This document shows positions 9,566 to 20,484 of a stretch of DNA of 64,000 nt, one piece after another. The notes beneath the pieces were generated by a model, which saw nothing but the letters and a program-made list of their open reading frames with translations, did no database searches and had not been told where the DNA came from. The position numbers were made by a program, and so were the translations under genes. This DNA comes from Lactuca virosa (taxonomy: Eukaryota; Streptophyta; Magnoliopsida; Asterales; Asteraceae): positions 218,261,558 through 218,325,557 of the forward strand of contig CAKMRJ010005745.1 in assembly GCA_928212115.1 (NCBI GenBank). The letters run 5' to 3'. Numbering within the stretch: the stretch's first letter is position 1; every line of letters begins with the position of its first letter.

Positions 9566-11345
9566 ATCTGTTCGCTTTTTCGCATGAATCATGGTATGAT
9601 TGAGGATCTTAGTAGTTAGGAGTTGTAGTTAGCGTTCAGGAGAATTCTTGGTCGAAAGATAAGGTATATGATCTCGTTGCTAGGAATAGCAACTGCGATG
9701 TGAGAAGTGTTCAGTTGAGATTCGAACTTCCTTGGAGTTCGGGATGTGCGATGACGGGAGAGTGTTCTGTGGAGGTTGCTCACTCCGGAGGGATTTAGTT
9801 CCGAGAGAAGAGGAGGGAAACTCTATCAAGTAAGGTCGATCGAGTTATGCCGGTTTGTCAGCGGAAGTGAGTAGTTGGTACACTAAGTGGGGAGAATTGG
9901 AAAATTCTCCGGTAAAACAACAAGTATCCAGGGTTGGTTAGCTGCTTAGATTTATTAGTGTTGTTAGCCGAGAGTGTGGCATGATTGGAGCAAGTGATAG
10001 ACAAGTGGGGCAGGGAACAGACCATGGTTTCAGGTAAGGTAGTTGGTCGATGTGAGGCTTGGGTTTAGGCCATGGAAAGGATTCCGGGATCGGGACTGGA
10101 GTTCGGAACCCCAAGAGGGCTAGAACAGACTAAATGGGAGAGATTCCTGGGAAGGATGGTTCAGGGTGACGTATGATAGTTTTGAGCGGTCCGGATAGAC
10201 TGAAGGCCGGAAGGCGTACCAGTCAGGCCGAAGGCTCGGGGAACGGTCCAGACAGGCTGAAGGCCCAGGAGGGCGGTCCAGACATGCTGAAGGTTCTGAG
10301 AGTGGTCCAGATAGGCTGAAGGCCTGGAAAGGCGGTCCAGTCATGCTGAAGACTCTGTATGTGTTAGTGGATCGGTAGGAGGAGAATGAGTGAATATGTC
10401 ACCATGCAATAGTAATCGATATGGTCTGGCCCCAAGTATTGATCATGATGATGAAGTTGGCTGGAGGCCGTGCGTGGGCCTTGTTAGTTATGTGATCGGA
10501 TACGGAGTATATGGGAGCTAGAGAATAACAGTTGCTCTACATGGATAATGTAGAGTGGAGTTTAGCTCAGTGTCACTTATAAGTGCGGTAAGAGTTGTTG
10601 AGTAGACTTCCTGGAAAGGAAAGGTATGTAGCTGCGGAAGGAGTGTGGGTCCTCTGAGAGGGAGGCAGCAGAATGAAAGGATGATCGAAAGTGCTTCGGT
10701 TATTGGTAGTAAGCACTGGGATTGTACCAGATATATGGAAACACATACGGGTTGGATGCCCGTTGAGGTTGTGGCAATATTGGATGATGCGCATGCATGT
10801 TTTCAGTCTCCTTGGAAGAGGAGGAGGAAAGTGGTTCCAGATTGGAGACCGGGACAGAGGAAGGTGAGTCAGCAGGATAACAGACTCGGGAGTAGTCTGG
10901 ACCAGTGCTGAGGACTGTATAAGGATATTACAGTCGGAGGTCAAGGACCTAGAGATCGTGATAAGGAGGTGTGAGTGGGTTGCACTCCGTTGTGTTGAAC
11001 CGAAGGCTTCGAGGGTGACGCAAGCACAAGGTCCTTAGTTCCGAGTATGGTTGTGGGCTTGAGTTATGTATGTGGAGGTATTTCAATCTGGGGTATTCCA
11101 TCATGAGGATGACCGTACCCTATGATTGATTGGACCTGGTGTGTTTGGTATTCCAGCCCGAGGCTGATTGGGCCAGATACGAGTGGTTACGCGATATGTT
11201 TTGGTTGATGGGTTATGGGAGCTGAGGGATGCAGTATCCTGTCAGCGCGTAAGGGATAGAACCATAGGGTGGAACCGGATTCGTTCCAGGTTGCAAGTTA
11301 TCAGGGTTATCGCCAATTTTGGGCAAAGGAAGATGGATTAGTGTC
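9566..11345 (+). other. Non-coding internal region of gag-only element
   Basis: No RT, RNase H, integrase or other domain is recognisable in any frame. It is relatively GC- and purine-rich and holds a second GGTCCAG/CTGAAGGC minisatellite (10183-10365) like that in the LTR. There is no PPT before the 3' LTR remnant, so the right edge may be a deletion junction. Confidence 0.6.
10183..10365 (+). repeat. Internal minisatellite related to the LTR minisatellite
   Basis: About five degenerate units with cores GCGGTCCAGACAGGCTGAAG and GGCCC, similar to 6933-7215 but outside the LTR. Confidence 0.7.
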
Positions 11346-11786
11346 TTGGCAGAGAGTGGACCAGGAGAATTGAAGGCCTGGTGCGGGCGGACCAATCACA
11401 CTGTAGACTCGATGTACATGGCTAGACTCGGAGGGTGGACCAGGTGGACTGAAGGCCCGGTGCGGGCGGACCAGTCACACAGTAGACCCGATGTGCATGG
11501 CTGTTCTATTTGTGATATTTTATGAGTATGTTTATGTGTGGTTGGTATTGTGGGGGTAACTCACTAAGCTTTCGGGCTTACAGTTCAGTGTATTGTTTCA
11601 GGTACTTCAGGGAATCGTGGTAAGGCGAAGGCGTGATCGTACCGCTCCTCATGTTTTATGATTTTTGTGATGTGGTTCTGGGGGATACTCTGATGTTTAA
11701 ACTATTTTGAAAACAAGGTGTATGAACTTAATGGTTTTTGAATGAATTAAAATGTTTTAATTGGCTCAAATTTTATGGGTGTTACA
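11346..11786 (+). repeat. Truncated 3' LTR of gag-only element
   Basis: It matches about 7076-7511 of the 5' LTR and ends GGGTGTTACA at 11786, followed by the TSD. The first ~1.76 kb of the LTR is absent. Confidence 0.85.
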
Positions 11787-11791
11787 GAAAA

Positions 11792-13058
11792 GACTCATTT
11801 GCCCAGCATACGCAATTGAGTTAAGTATGTTCTTTGAAAATGAGATATAATATTCATTTATATATTTAGCATGTATAATTATGAGTTAACCGACAGTCGG
11901 ACTGGTGATCCTACCCTAAGCCCACAACCAAACAAGGAACATGAGTCAAGGTATTTAGCAATAGTCCTAAGTCCGTTAAAGCATGATTATACATAAATAT
12001 ACAAATGAACATGATTGTGATAATAACAGAAATCTAAAATAGTTAAAAGAGTTTGAAAATGATTTTTAACAATATTTGTAAGCATAAGAAATCCTTTGTT
12101 TGTTTATTTTCACATATAAGTGTTAACACAATTCTATTGTGTTTTACTTGTATTCCCCCCTAAAAACATTAAAAAAAGGTAAATTGTAGGGGTATGAACT
12201 CACCTTAAGTGAGTGATTCGATTGAAGGTTCGATATAGGATGTTTTTCCACAAGTTAGATCCCGAGACAAAAACGAGTCCTAAAAGCATTTCACGTAATA
12301 TATATGTATACTATTAGTGAATATAACTGCAAGTATGTTAAGGAAATGGACTAATTTTTAAGTTTTACTTACAAATAAGAGTGTTAGAAGCTATTTTGGA
12401 AGGCTGCTTTGCGTTTTCGGCCAGCCCTTGGGTTTTCAGCCCAATGAAGATCTTGGTGTTCTTGGTGAAACCAATAAGATTCAAGGGTTTTCGGTTGAGG
12501 ATCTTGAAGAAATGAAGAACACTCGATGTTCTAAGCAAGATCCGAAGGAGATTCGAGTCTAATTTGGATGATAGTTGAGAGAGAATTAGGGGTTTTCGGT
12601 TGGAGTTCTTGGGAGAAAAATGTGTGTTTTCGGTTAGAAGAGTAGAAGTGAGGAAGTGATTTCGGTCCCCTCTTATGTATAGGGAAATCGATGATGGGAC
12701 ACTTTCGTTGGTTTTCGCACCTAGTGGATAAGACCGAAGTTTGCGGTCAGAAGGTTTACGGCCGAAAACAGAGGTTCGGCCTCGCATGCTTGCAGTCCGG
12801 AGTGGGTTCTCGGCTCCGAACCGAGGGTTTGCGGTCCAAAGGTTTACAGCCCATGCGAGACTTCTCGTATTAAGCACTACACTTCTAATTTAAGCAACAC
12901 TTCTAATGAAAGGCTTTTAAACACATATAGGTTATCAACCTAACCTTAATAAGTACATCAAAACAATACGTTTGACTTTATTTGACATGTTTGAATTTAG
13001 TTGACGCAAGTTTGACTTTGGTTAAATTCTATAATATCGAAAATAACTGGTTGTCACA
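11792..13058 (-). other. Remainder of minus solo LTR, with palindromes and TTGAC repeats
   Basis: Read on the minus strand this is the start of the LTR. It has a TTTGAC-rich stretch (about 12970-13025), a cluster of TTTGCGGTCC/TTTACGGCC-type motifs (12715-12855), a TATACATAA-like box near 12680 and a donor-like AAGGTGAGTTC near 12205. An ORF of 170 codons here has low complexity and no recognisable domain. Confidence 0.55.
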
Positions 13059-13620
13059 GATTTGGATGTATTTTTCATATGGGCTCTCATTACACTTGAT
13101 GTTTATTTGGACATTCCATTCCTATTGGCTGAGTTTCTAGCGGTTTGGGCTGGAAAGGACCACCGTAGTTCACCCCTATATGGCGACATGCTTATTACCC
13201 GCTTGGCACGTTAATTTGGAATCCTTGAGAAGCGGGAAGCCATGTTTTTGAAGATCGAGCATCAGAAAACCTTTTCTACTCTTCTATACAAGCGGGCTAA
13301 CATCGTTGAGGATCATGGGTTTGGTGCTTTTTCCATTTCCAATGACACTCCCTGAAACCAATCCAGGAGGAGGGTGAGACCGAGAGGTGAAGACGCGAAG
13401 GAAGATGAACCGCCAGTGGTCCCGACCGAGGACGAGCTCCCGATGGATCCCTACAACGTCGTGATGAGGAGGTTTCAAGATAATTTGGCACGGAGTGCCA
13501 ATTACACAAATATATGTCTGGATTACATGATGCAGCAAACGCACTTCCCTTAACCTGATCATTTTCCAGCTTCATATCTTTATGCACCAAGTTGTGAGGA
13601 GCATTAGAGAGAGCAACAGG
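13059..13620 (+). pseudogene. Athila-type env-position ORF, second part
   Basis: The frame continues exactly from 4227 once the solo LTR and one TSD copy are removed. It includes LDVFFIWALITLDVYLD, LITRLAR and IVEDHGFGAFSI, all typical in position and style of the Athila ORF. In-frame stops lie at 13212-13214, near 13353 and near 13551. The hydrophobic segment at the beginning could be a membrane helix or part of a globular domain; I cannot tell which. Function is unknown for the family. Confidence 0.6.
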
Positions 13621-14654
13621 GAGGAGCCGGTAGCAGTGGTGGAGGTGGTTATGATAATGATGAGGATTGAGAGAGTTTATCCTTTTCTTGAGTGGATTAA
13701 AGACATGTTTCTTTTATTTTGTTTGTTTATTTTTGTTTGCTTGGTGTGGTTTGTTTGGATATTTATCTTTTATTTGGTTGTTTGAATTTTTTTCCTAGCT
13801 TTATTACTTGTCTTTGTTTTAGATTCCTATTTTTAGTGTCCAAGTGAGGGGTAGTTTTGGCAAGAGAGTGTTGCATTTTAGAGCAAGATTAGAAACCGAC
13901 GAGAGTGAAGCATTTAGAGTGTTAATGCAACAACCCGATATTTTAAATCAATGTAATGAATCTAAAGTTAAATATCGTAACCTATTTTTGAGCTAATAAA
14001 AATAGCGTCAAAAATTAAATGTTCAAAAATCTCAATTTAGATGTACTAAGTGGTAGATATCGTTACAAGATTTTTAAAAATATAAATAACACTAAAATCC
14101 GAGTTATAACGAAGGAATTATGACCAATCGAAGATCCACAACAAAACCTGTAAAACACTGTTAAGCATAAAACTCGAAATTTCAATAAAATACTTTTTAG
14201 CCTTAGGTATCTAAATGAAAGTCGTAGATATCACTAAACCGTACACGTACATAAAAAGAACATCCAAATCTGCCTTCGTACGAGGAAGTTATGATTTTTC
14301 TAAGTTTCGGATATAGCAGTAGACAGCTAAAAACTCGAAATAGAGATCGAGCGACTTTTAGCCGACACAACCTAAACGAGAATCGAAGATCTCGACAATA
14401 GTAATACAACGATAAAAAAGACAGACGAAAACGGATGTCGGATGAAAAAATTATGAATTTTTAACGGACTTTTCCTGTCCCGGTCTGTTAAAAATATAAT
14501 ATTAAAAATAAAGTCAAAATTAGCCTATGGAATCTAAACAAAAGTTGTAGAGCATAATCTCACCTATGCGTGGATATAAAAAACGTCAAAATCAGAGCTC
14601 CTATGCGAGAGATACGAATTTATGAAGTTCGGAACACGAAACCCAACACTGTCA

Positions 14655-14819
14655 GGAAACTCACGACGTGAGCCAGAAGCTCACGACGTGAGCTAGTGAC
14701 TGATGTGTGCCAGAGACGGGCTATCATACGTCGCGTCTACGGAAGAGATAAGAACCAAACTCACGTCGTGAACAACTCCGTGCTCACGACGTGAATCCCA
14801 AAAATGCACCCTATAAATA
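14655..14819 (+). promoter_or_regulatory. CTCACGACGTGAG palindrome cluster and TATA box
   Basis: CTCACGACGTGAG occurs twice perfectly (about 14662 and 14680). Variants follow near 14760 and 14783, then TATAAATA at 14812-14819. This looks like the LTR promoter. Confidence 0.55.
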
Positions 14820-14872
14820 AAAACCGAGGGCTTTAGTTTTGGCTGCTCATTTATATCCTCTCTCCCACTTTT

Positions 14873-15383
<511 letters not shown>

Positions 15384-15396
15384 ATCTCCCCCTTGG
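15384..15396 (-). other. Polypurine tract of Sirevirus
   Basis: On the minus strand CCAAGGGGGAGAT directly precedes the 3' LTR, as expected of the plus-strand priming site. Confidence 0.85.
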
Positions 15397-17233
15397 TTTA
15401 TAGCTTTCTTTTCTTAATTGACCCAACAAGCCCCCCCTAAAAAGTAGCTGGCTTTTCTTGTTAAACTTCATTGGGAGCTTGGCTTCAGCATTAATCTTCA
15501 AGTTCTTCACAACTTCAAGATGAACATGATGAATCTTCAATAATTGACTTCATCTTGAGCAGTTGGGCATTTCTTCAAGATTTGACTCTGAACGCACATT
15601 GGGTGAGGAGGCTTGATGTACTGATTCTTGAAAGATAGCGCTTTCAGCTTGAGAATCTTCAGAGAGAACATCATAGAGAACTAATCTTCAGGATCACTTC
15701 AGCAGGTTCAAGAATAGCAGCAAATTGATTGAGGAGGCATCAATGCAATCTGTCACATAATCTTCAAGTCAGCTTCACCTTGCTTCTGGGGTTGAAGGAT
15801 TGAATGTTGAAAGAATAATCTTCATTTCTTGCTCCTTCGAATGAGAATTCTTCGATGCTCACGGATGAAGCCTTGGCTCAGAAATTTTCGATTCAGTTTC
15901 CATGAGTCTCATCTACATCTGAATTCACTTTTCAAGACAAAACAAAACTAAAAGAAAAATTAGCACACAATATTTTTGGATTTTTCATATTTTCTGAAAA
16001 AAAAAAACAGAAACAAAAATATTTTTGGATTTTTGATTTTCTTGAACAAGAAATAAAACAGAAATAACACTATTTTTGGATTTTTAATTTTTCTGATTTT
16101 TGTTTGATTTTTGAATTTTTTTAATTCTCCCCCTAAATTTGTGCATAGAGGAAAACTATGAACAAATTTAACAAAAACAAAAATATTTGGGATCAAAGTT
16201 GTCATGCAATCCAATATCGTTTATCAGCACACGCCTGCATGTCTAGATCTGGTCAATCACCGGTATTGTGGTCCACTAAAACACAAAGGATGTTGACAAT
16301 TTGGACAGATTATAAGTGACAAGTCATTGTGATATATATTCCTAAATGGACATTTAGCTGACGACGACCAAGGATGTTGTTGTCCACTTAAATTAAGTAG
16401 CAAGATCTACAGACAGCCTCTAAATGGTTCAATTTTAGTTGCACTAGAACGTGTTCCCCACTTCCCGAAATACCCTGGTTATCAAGAACTTCCTAAGGAC
16501 TCCTTACTTTAGGTGAGTAAACAATTATTAAGGAGGAAGTCAGATTTAGAAATAGACGCATATGTTGTGTCCCAGGTCGGATCTCTTTCAATCACGCAGA
16601 GGGGACAACATATGGCTAACTAGGATAGAGGGATTGAGAGGTAGAATATTGCATATGCTGTGTTCCAGGTCGGATCATTTCAATCACGCAGAGGAGATAG
16701 CATATGACTAACAGATAGAAAGAATCTCATAGATAAGGAGGTGCGTAGAAGTAGAGTTGCATATGTTGCAATCCAGGTCGTATCTTCCGATCACCTAGAG
16801 GAGGCAACATATGACTGACAGATAGAAAGCAAGAAAATAATTTCCTACATACCTACTTTATCAGAACCCCCAGTCGCCCTATCAGAACCAGAATTAAGGA
16901 CATAAGTCCGTACATCAAGGAAAAGTTGAACCACTGTTCTACATGCGTAATAATTTAGTGTATCCTGTAGGTTCCCGTGTTTATCTCACTGCTTAATCTA
17001 CCCGAGCGTCGTATGGTCAGTCCAAACAATCCTAACTAAATCCACACTGTCAAATCCTTCGTGCCTACCAGCACATTGAACACAGAGTCTAGACAATTCA
17101 GATTCAGTCCTTTACACTGGTTTTAGACTGCCCGTTATCACTTTCTTGATATCACTTCCCAAACAATACCTACTAACGAAAAAATATAATAAAATGAAAA
17201 ATTGTCTTTGAAAAGAATCAGTTTAAGATAAAC
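15397..17233 (-). other. Sirevirus 3' region without pol
   Basis: No coding domain is found. The part near the LTR is AT-rich (15950-16140). Three hairpin repeats with CATATG ends occupy 16559-16813. Sireviruses normally have integrase-RT-RNase H here, so most of pol has been deleted. Confidence 0.6.
16559..16813 (-). repeat. Three hairpin repeats with CATATGTTG/CAACATATG arms
   Basis: Unit 1 has arms at 16559-16573 and 16601-16614. Unit 2 has CATATGCT at 16652-16659 and AGCATATG at 16699-16706. Unit 3 has a perfect 10-bp stem CATATGTTGC (16760-16769) with GCAACATATG (16804-16813). All share CCAGGTCGGATC and ATCAC in the loop. T-A in units 1 and 3 is C-G in unit 2 at the same stem position. 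Confidence 0.75.
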
Positions 17234-17470
17234 TCAGGAGTATAGAGAGCAAAACGCAAATCGTAATTCACCGATTGAATTTGCATCCAGAAGGTCTGAG
17301 AACAGTTTGCATAATCTCAGTTGAGAGATGTCCCCTATCATGTGCCTGGAACAGCCCCCCATGTGTGATCCCTTCTTTTCTTCCTTTCCCGCAAAGGACA
17401 CATACTCCCAAACAAAGTTATGAATGTTGTACAGTTGAGAGATGTCCCCTATCATGTGCCTGGAACAGCC
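17234..17470 (-). pseudogene. Copia protease fragment with local duplication and altered active site
   Basis: On the minus strand the motif GSGCSRHMIGDISQL stands where Sirevirus protease has D-S-G-C-S-R-H-M; the catalytic Asp codon has become Gly. About 37 bases (17431-17467) are repeated at 17318-17354, giving CSRHMIGDISQL twice. Coding sequence is lost after 17234. Confidence 0.7.
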
Positions 17471-19075
17471 ACTACCAACAAACCGAAGTCTGATGATATG
17501 CCTCCATAGATGCTCCGAAACAGAGCGGGATTAGTTGGTCTTTGGAACCCAATCCATTTTGAAACTGGGTCGACCTTTTTCATCATTTCAGGGTACTCTC
17601 TCCCATGACATATCATGTTTATCACAAATAGAAGATGAAGAAATATTAGAGTCATTTGTTGATTTGGGAGATTGAGCCTTCGGAACCCATTTGTAGTTGG
17701 GTTTAACCCATTTCTTTTTCGATCTGATGGGTGGCTCAGTACTTGCTTTTGAACTTGATGTCGGCCTTGAGATGAATTTGACCTAACCGGTCTTTGTTTC
17801 ACTGGAGCATTTCTTGGTTTGGGCTTCTTGGCCGACATTCCCTTCTTGCCCTTGGGATTCGGATTCTTGGCCTTGTGGGTTGAGTTCTTGTCCTTCGTGG
17901 CATTCCAGTCGCCATTGTTTGAACGTGGCCATGAAGGGTTTCTTTTGAAGTATCTCCCACTTAGTGCGTTCTGCCACCCGCGTGCGTAGTAAGGAACGTA
18001 TGCGTGATTTGAACAGTTTCAGGCAATGTGTCCAGGTGTTCCACAGTGAAAACATGTCTTTTTCTTCACTGTGAAGTTGTTTCTTCCTGCCCCTGGTGGC
18101 GTATCCTTGCCTTGTCTCTTATTGTTCCCACAAGCACAATTACAACAGGCACTCTGTTTCACTGGAATTGGTGGCCAGTATTTCTTAACAACGAGTTTAT
18201 CAGAAGCAGCTGAGTTCGAAGCAACAGATTCAGAGTTCGAGGAGATGTTGGCTTGTTCAATGGTGTTCTCCTTGTTCTCATCCTCTGCTACTTTACCTCC
18301 TGACACAAATCCAACTGGTTTGCCATATTGAAGATGTGCCTCCCTGTCAATTTCTTCCTGTGTCATAGGGATGGATGTGTAGTTATGATTGAAAGGTGGA
18401 GGAACACTATCATACCCTAGACCTTTTTGCTGGTTATTTTTAAATTGCAAACAATGGTCTATCATGTTCGCAACTACTTCGCTTGACACATCAAATTTTC
18501 TAAAATCAAAATTTGCAGTTTCAAATTTGTCTTTTAATGTGTCAAGCTCAGCAGTTAATTCAGCAAGTTGTCTCTTAACATAGTCATAATTTTCACATTT
18601 GTTGCTATAATCTTCTTGAAGCTTCCTAAAGTCTTTGGTTTTTGCTTCTAATTCAGCCTTCAGGGGTTTCTGTCCTTTCCTAAGTTGATATCCTTCGTAT
18701 TTTAGGTCCTCGACTTCTCTTTTTAGCAAATCATTATGTTCACAAAGAATTTTAATTGTATCTTCACAAGATGGAGTACATGAAACTCCATTGACCAGGA
18801 TGTTTGCGGAACTTATTGTTTTTCCACACTTCAAAGCGTCAAGTTCTTCTGTTACAGCAGCAAGATTAAGACGATTGAGATCTTTTGTCTTCTTGATGAC
18901 ATCCACGTTCATATCCCACGATTTCGGAAGTGAATTCAGCAGCTTTTTGTTTATCTCAGATTTAGTTAAGAAGATTCCAGGGTTTCTCTAGGGATATAGT
19001 TGAACATGTTGAACTTTTGTCTTAACATATCCTGACTCTCTTTCATGTCTTCAATTCCCTCGTACACCTTAAAAA
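17452..19075 (-). pseudogene. Sirevirus-like gag, N-terminally truncated
   Basis: The best frame begins near 18912 (MNVDVIKKTKDL), but homologous sequence extends up to about 19075 through at least one frame change. A long heptad-rich coiled coil covers about residues 20-140. It is followed by an acidic/Ser-rich linker and one CCHC knuckle, CFHCGTPGHIA*NC, interrupted by a stop at 18019-18021. A basic, Lys/Pro-rich tail runs in the same frame to 17452. The usual N-terminal gag region is missing, replaced by AAAGTCAAA-rich DNA. Gag would package RNA. Confidence 0.75.
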
Positions 19076-19094
19076 CCGTTAAAAGCACAACTAG

Positions 19095-19310
19095 AAGCCA
19101 AAATCAAACTCAAAAGTCAAACCCTTTGACTACAAACCTCAAAAGTCAACCTTAAAAGTCAAATTTAAAAAGTCAAACTCAAAAGTCAAACTTCAAAGTC
19201 AAACCAAAAAGCTAAATTTGAAAATTTCAAAGTCAAACGAGAAAGTCAAAGTTTAAAGTCAAAGGTCAAACTTTAAAGTCAAAGTCAAAATTTTAAGTAA
19301 AAAGTCAATT
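19095..19310 (-). promoter_or_regulatory. TTGAC array (about 13 copies)
   Basis: The plus strand shows repeated AAAGTCAAA; the minus strand therefore carries about 13 TTGAC cores, mostly TTTGACTTT. It lies just upstream of the remaining gag on the element's sense strand. W-box-like by motif only; the spacing is irregular. Confidence 0.5.
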
Positions 19311-19469
19311 TAGAAATTTAAAAATTAAAAGCTAAAATTTTGGAAGAAAATAGAATTTAAAAATGAAAGAAATTTGAATTTTGGGGTTAAAAATGTCAAA
19401 TTGGCGAAATTAGAATCGACTGGGAGTGGTTTTGAATTAAATTTCGAAGGAATGTTCCATCTAGCAAAC

Positions 19470-19564
19470 TAGATCTGCTGGTAAGGCGCATCGTTGAGTA
19501 TAGAGGAGGCCCGGGTTCGATACCTGGCACCTCCAAAAATCCGTCTGCCCCCCTTTTTTTTTTT
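19470..19564 (+). ncRNA. tRNA/SINE-like Pol III cassette remnant
   Basis: A box-A-like TAGATCTGCTGG (19470-19481; 10 of 12 matches to TRGCNNAGYNGG) is followed 33 bases later by a perfect box B, GGTTCGATACC (19514-19524). A run of 11 Ts (19554-19564) could terminate Pol III. The box B region folds like a T-arm. No full tRNA cloverleaf is seen. It may be a SINE or a captured tRNA-like fragment. Confidence 0.4.
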
Positions 19565-19850
19565 AAATGTGCGATGCGAGGACTCCACGAAGCGATGCGA
19601 GGACGAGGTGCGAACTTCGGACACTATGCGAGGCTGACCAGGAATCCGAGGCGAGGACCGCAAACGTCGACTGTACACGTGCGATGCTGCTGCTAGCCGT
19701 GAACTCCGAGCCGTACACGTGTGATGCTGACCGTAAACCTCGGACCGAAAAACGAGGGCCGTAATCTCGGACCGTAAACTCCGAGGCCGTAAACTCCGGC
19801 CGCAAACTTCGGAAACCCTAGCTGCTGACCGTACACGCCGCCACCCCCTC
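19565..19850. repeat. CCGTAAAC-type motif cluster in Sirevirus leader
   Basis: Repeated GACCGTAAACTCCG-like and GCGATGCGAGG-like motifs in GC-rich DNA between the PBS and gag. The CCGTAAAC core is shared with the palindromes in the LTR. ORFs here follow the repeat. Confidence 0.55.
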
Positions 19851-20040
19851 ACTGGTTACGACAAAAAACAACGTTTTTTCGACTTTGAAGCTCCAAAACT
19901 CGATCAAAAACCCCTTTTTATCAAAAACACGAAGAACAAACCCCCCCTAATTTTCAGAGATCTATTCAAAAACGCAGAAATCTTCCAAAAATAAGGTCAA
20001 ATAAGCTCCAGATCTGAAAAAATTGACTGATACAACCAAG

Positions 20041-20053
20041 CTCTGATACCAAT
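20041..20053 (-). other. Primer-binding site of Sirevirus
   Basis: The minus strand reads ATTGGTATCAGAG, directly inside the right LTR. iMet-tRNA type. Confidence 0.9.
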
Positions 20054-20484
20054 TGTAAGTCCTCAAAATGCTTGTGTATCAATCAGATCCGTTTGATGGT
20101 GCAGAATCCCAATCAAACAGATGATGCCAGATCAAAAATAGAAGAGAAGGAGGAGAAGAATGACTTGAATCTTGAATGTATTGATGATATGATTGAAGTT
20201 CCTTACACAAGATTCACTTTCTCTCTCTAGAAAACACCTTAGAATACACACACTTAAGCTCTTCTCTCTCTCTCTCTCTCCTCCCTCCCTCTCTCTCTCT
20301 CTCTCTTTCTTTTATATATCTTACCTCACACCCCTCACCCCTGTATATACATGAGAAACATTGGCTGTAGTTTACGGCCGTAAACACCCACCTGGCCGTA
20401 AACCTGACCGTAAACTCATAAAACATTACAGAAAAATACAATCAACTAGAAAAGCAAAGTATAAACCAATATTTTGACCCAACA
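20054..20484 (-). repeat. 5' LTR of Sirevirus (431 bp)
   Basis: It matches 14873-15383 apart from microsatellite length and loss of part of the TTTACGGCC palindrome run (20365-20420). It is followed by the TSD CTTTT. Confidence 0.9.

Larger units (their letters stand above)
5307..11786 (+). mobile_element. Gag-only Ty3/gypsy element (TR-GAG-like), TSD GAAAA
   Basis: It is flanked by GAAAA at 5302-5306 and 11787-11791. The layout is a full 5' LTR (5307-7511), PBS, structured leader, gag pseudogene, about 1.8 kb of non-coding DNA and a 3' LTR reduced to its last 440 bp. No RT, RNase H or integrase is present. Gag-only elements with LTRs are known in plants as TR-GAG elements. Because the 3' LTR lacks its first ~1.76 kb and the PPT, an internal deletion after insertion is also possible. 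Confidence 0.85.
4228..13058 (-). mobile_element. Solo LTR (Ty3/gypsy), minus orientation, split by a gag-only element
   Basis: The ends are TGTCACACCC and TTGTCACA, flanked by perfect 5-bp repeats GATTT (4223-4227 and 13059-13063). Removing the nested insertion (5307-11786 plus one TSD copy) leaves about 2.35 kb with no gag, pol, PBS or PPT, as expected of a solo LTR. Segments such as 4900-5045 match the reverse complement of about 21115-21260, so it is related to the solo LTR at 13926-21909 in opposite orientation. The internal region was presumably lost by LTR-LTR recombination. Confidence 0.85.

Noticed and set aside
8900..9592. 230-codon minus-strand ORF
   Set aside because: Shadow of the gag zinc-knuckle region on the other strand.
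9566..11345. Degenerate pol in the gag-only element
   Set aside because: I looked for RT (F-x-D-D), RNase H and integrase motifs on the sense strand and found none.
12365..12877. 170-codon minus-strand ORF
   Set aside because: It lies wholly inside a solo LTR. Its composition follows the TTTGCGGTCC-type repeats and it has no recognisable domain.
4228..13058. A single DNA transposon with TGTCACA ends
   Set aside because: The ends look like weak inverted repeats, but the 5-bp TSD, TG...CA ends and relation to the LTR at 13926-21909 fit a solo LTR.
19470..19545. Functional tRNA gene
   Set aside because: Box B and a T-arm-like fold are present, but there is no matching acceptor stem or anticodon arm. 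Listed only as a Pol III-like remnant.
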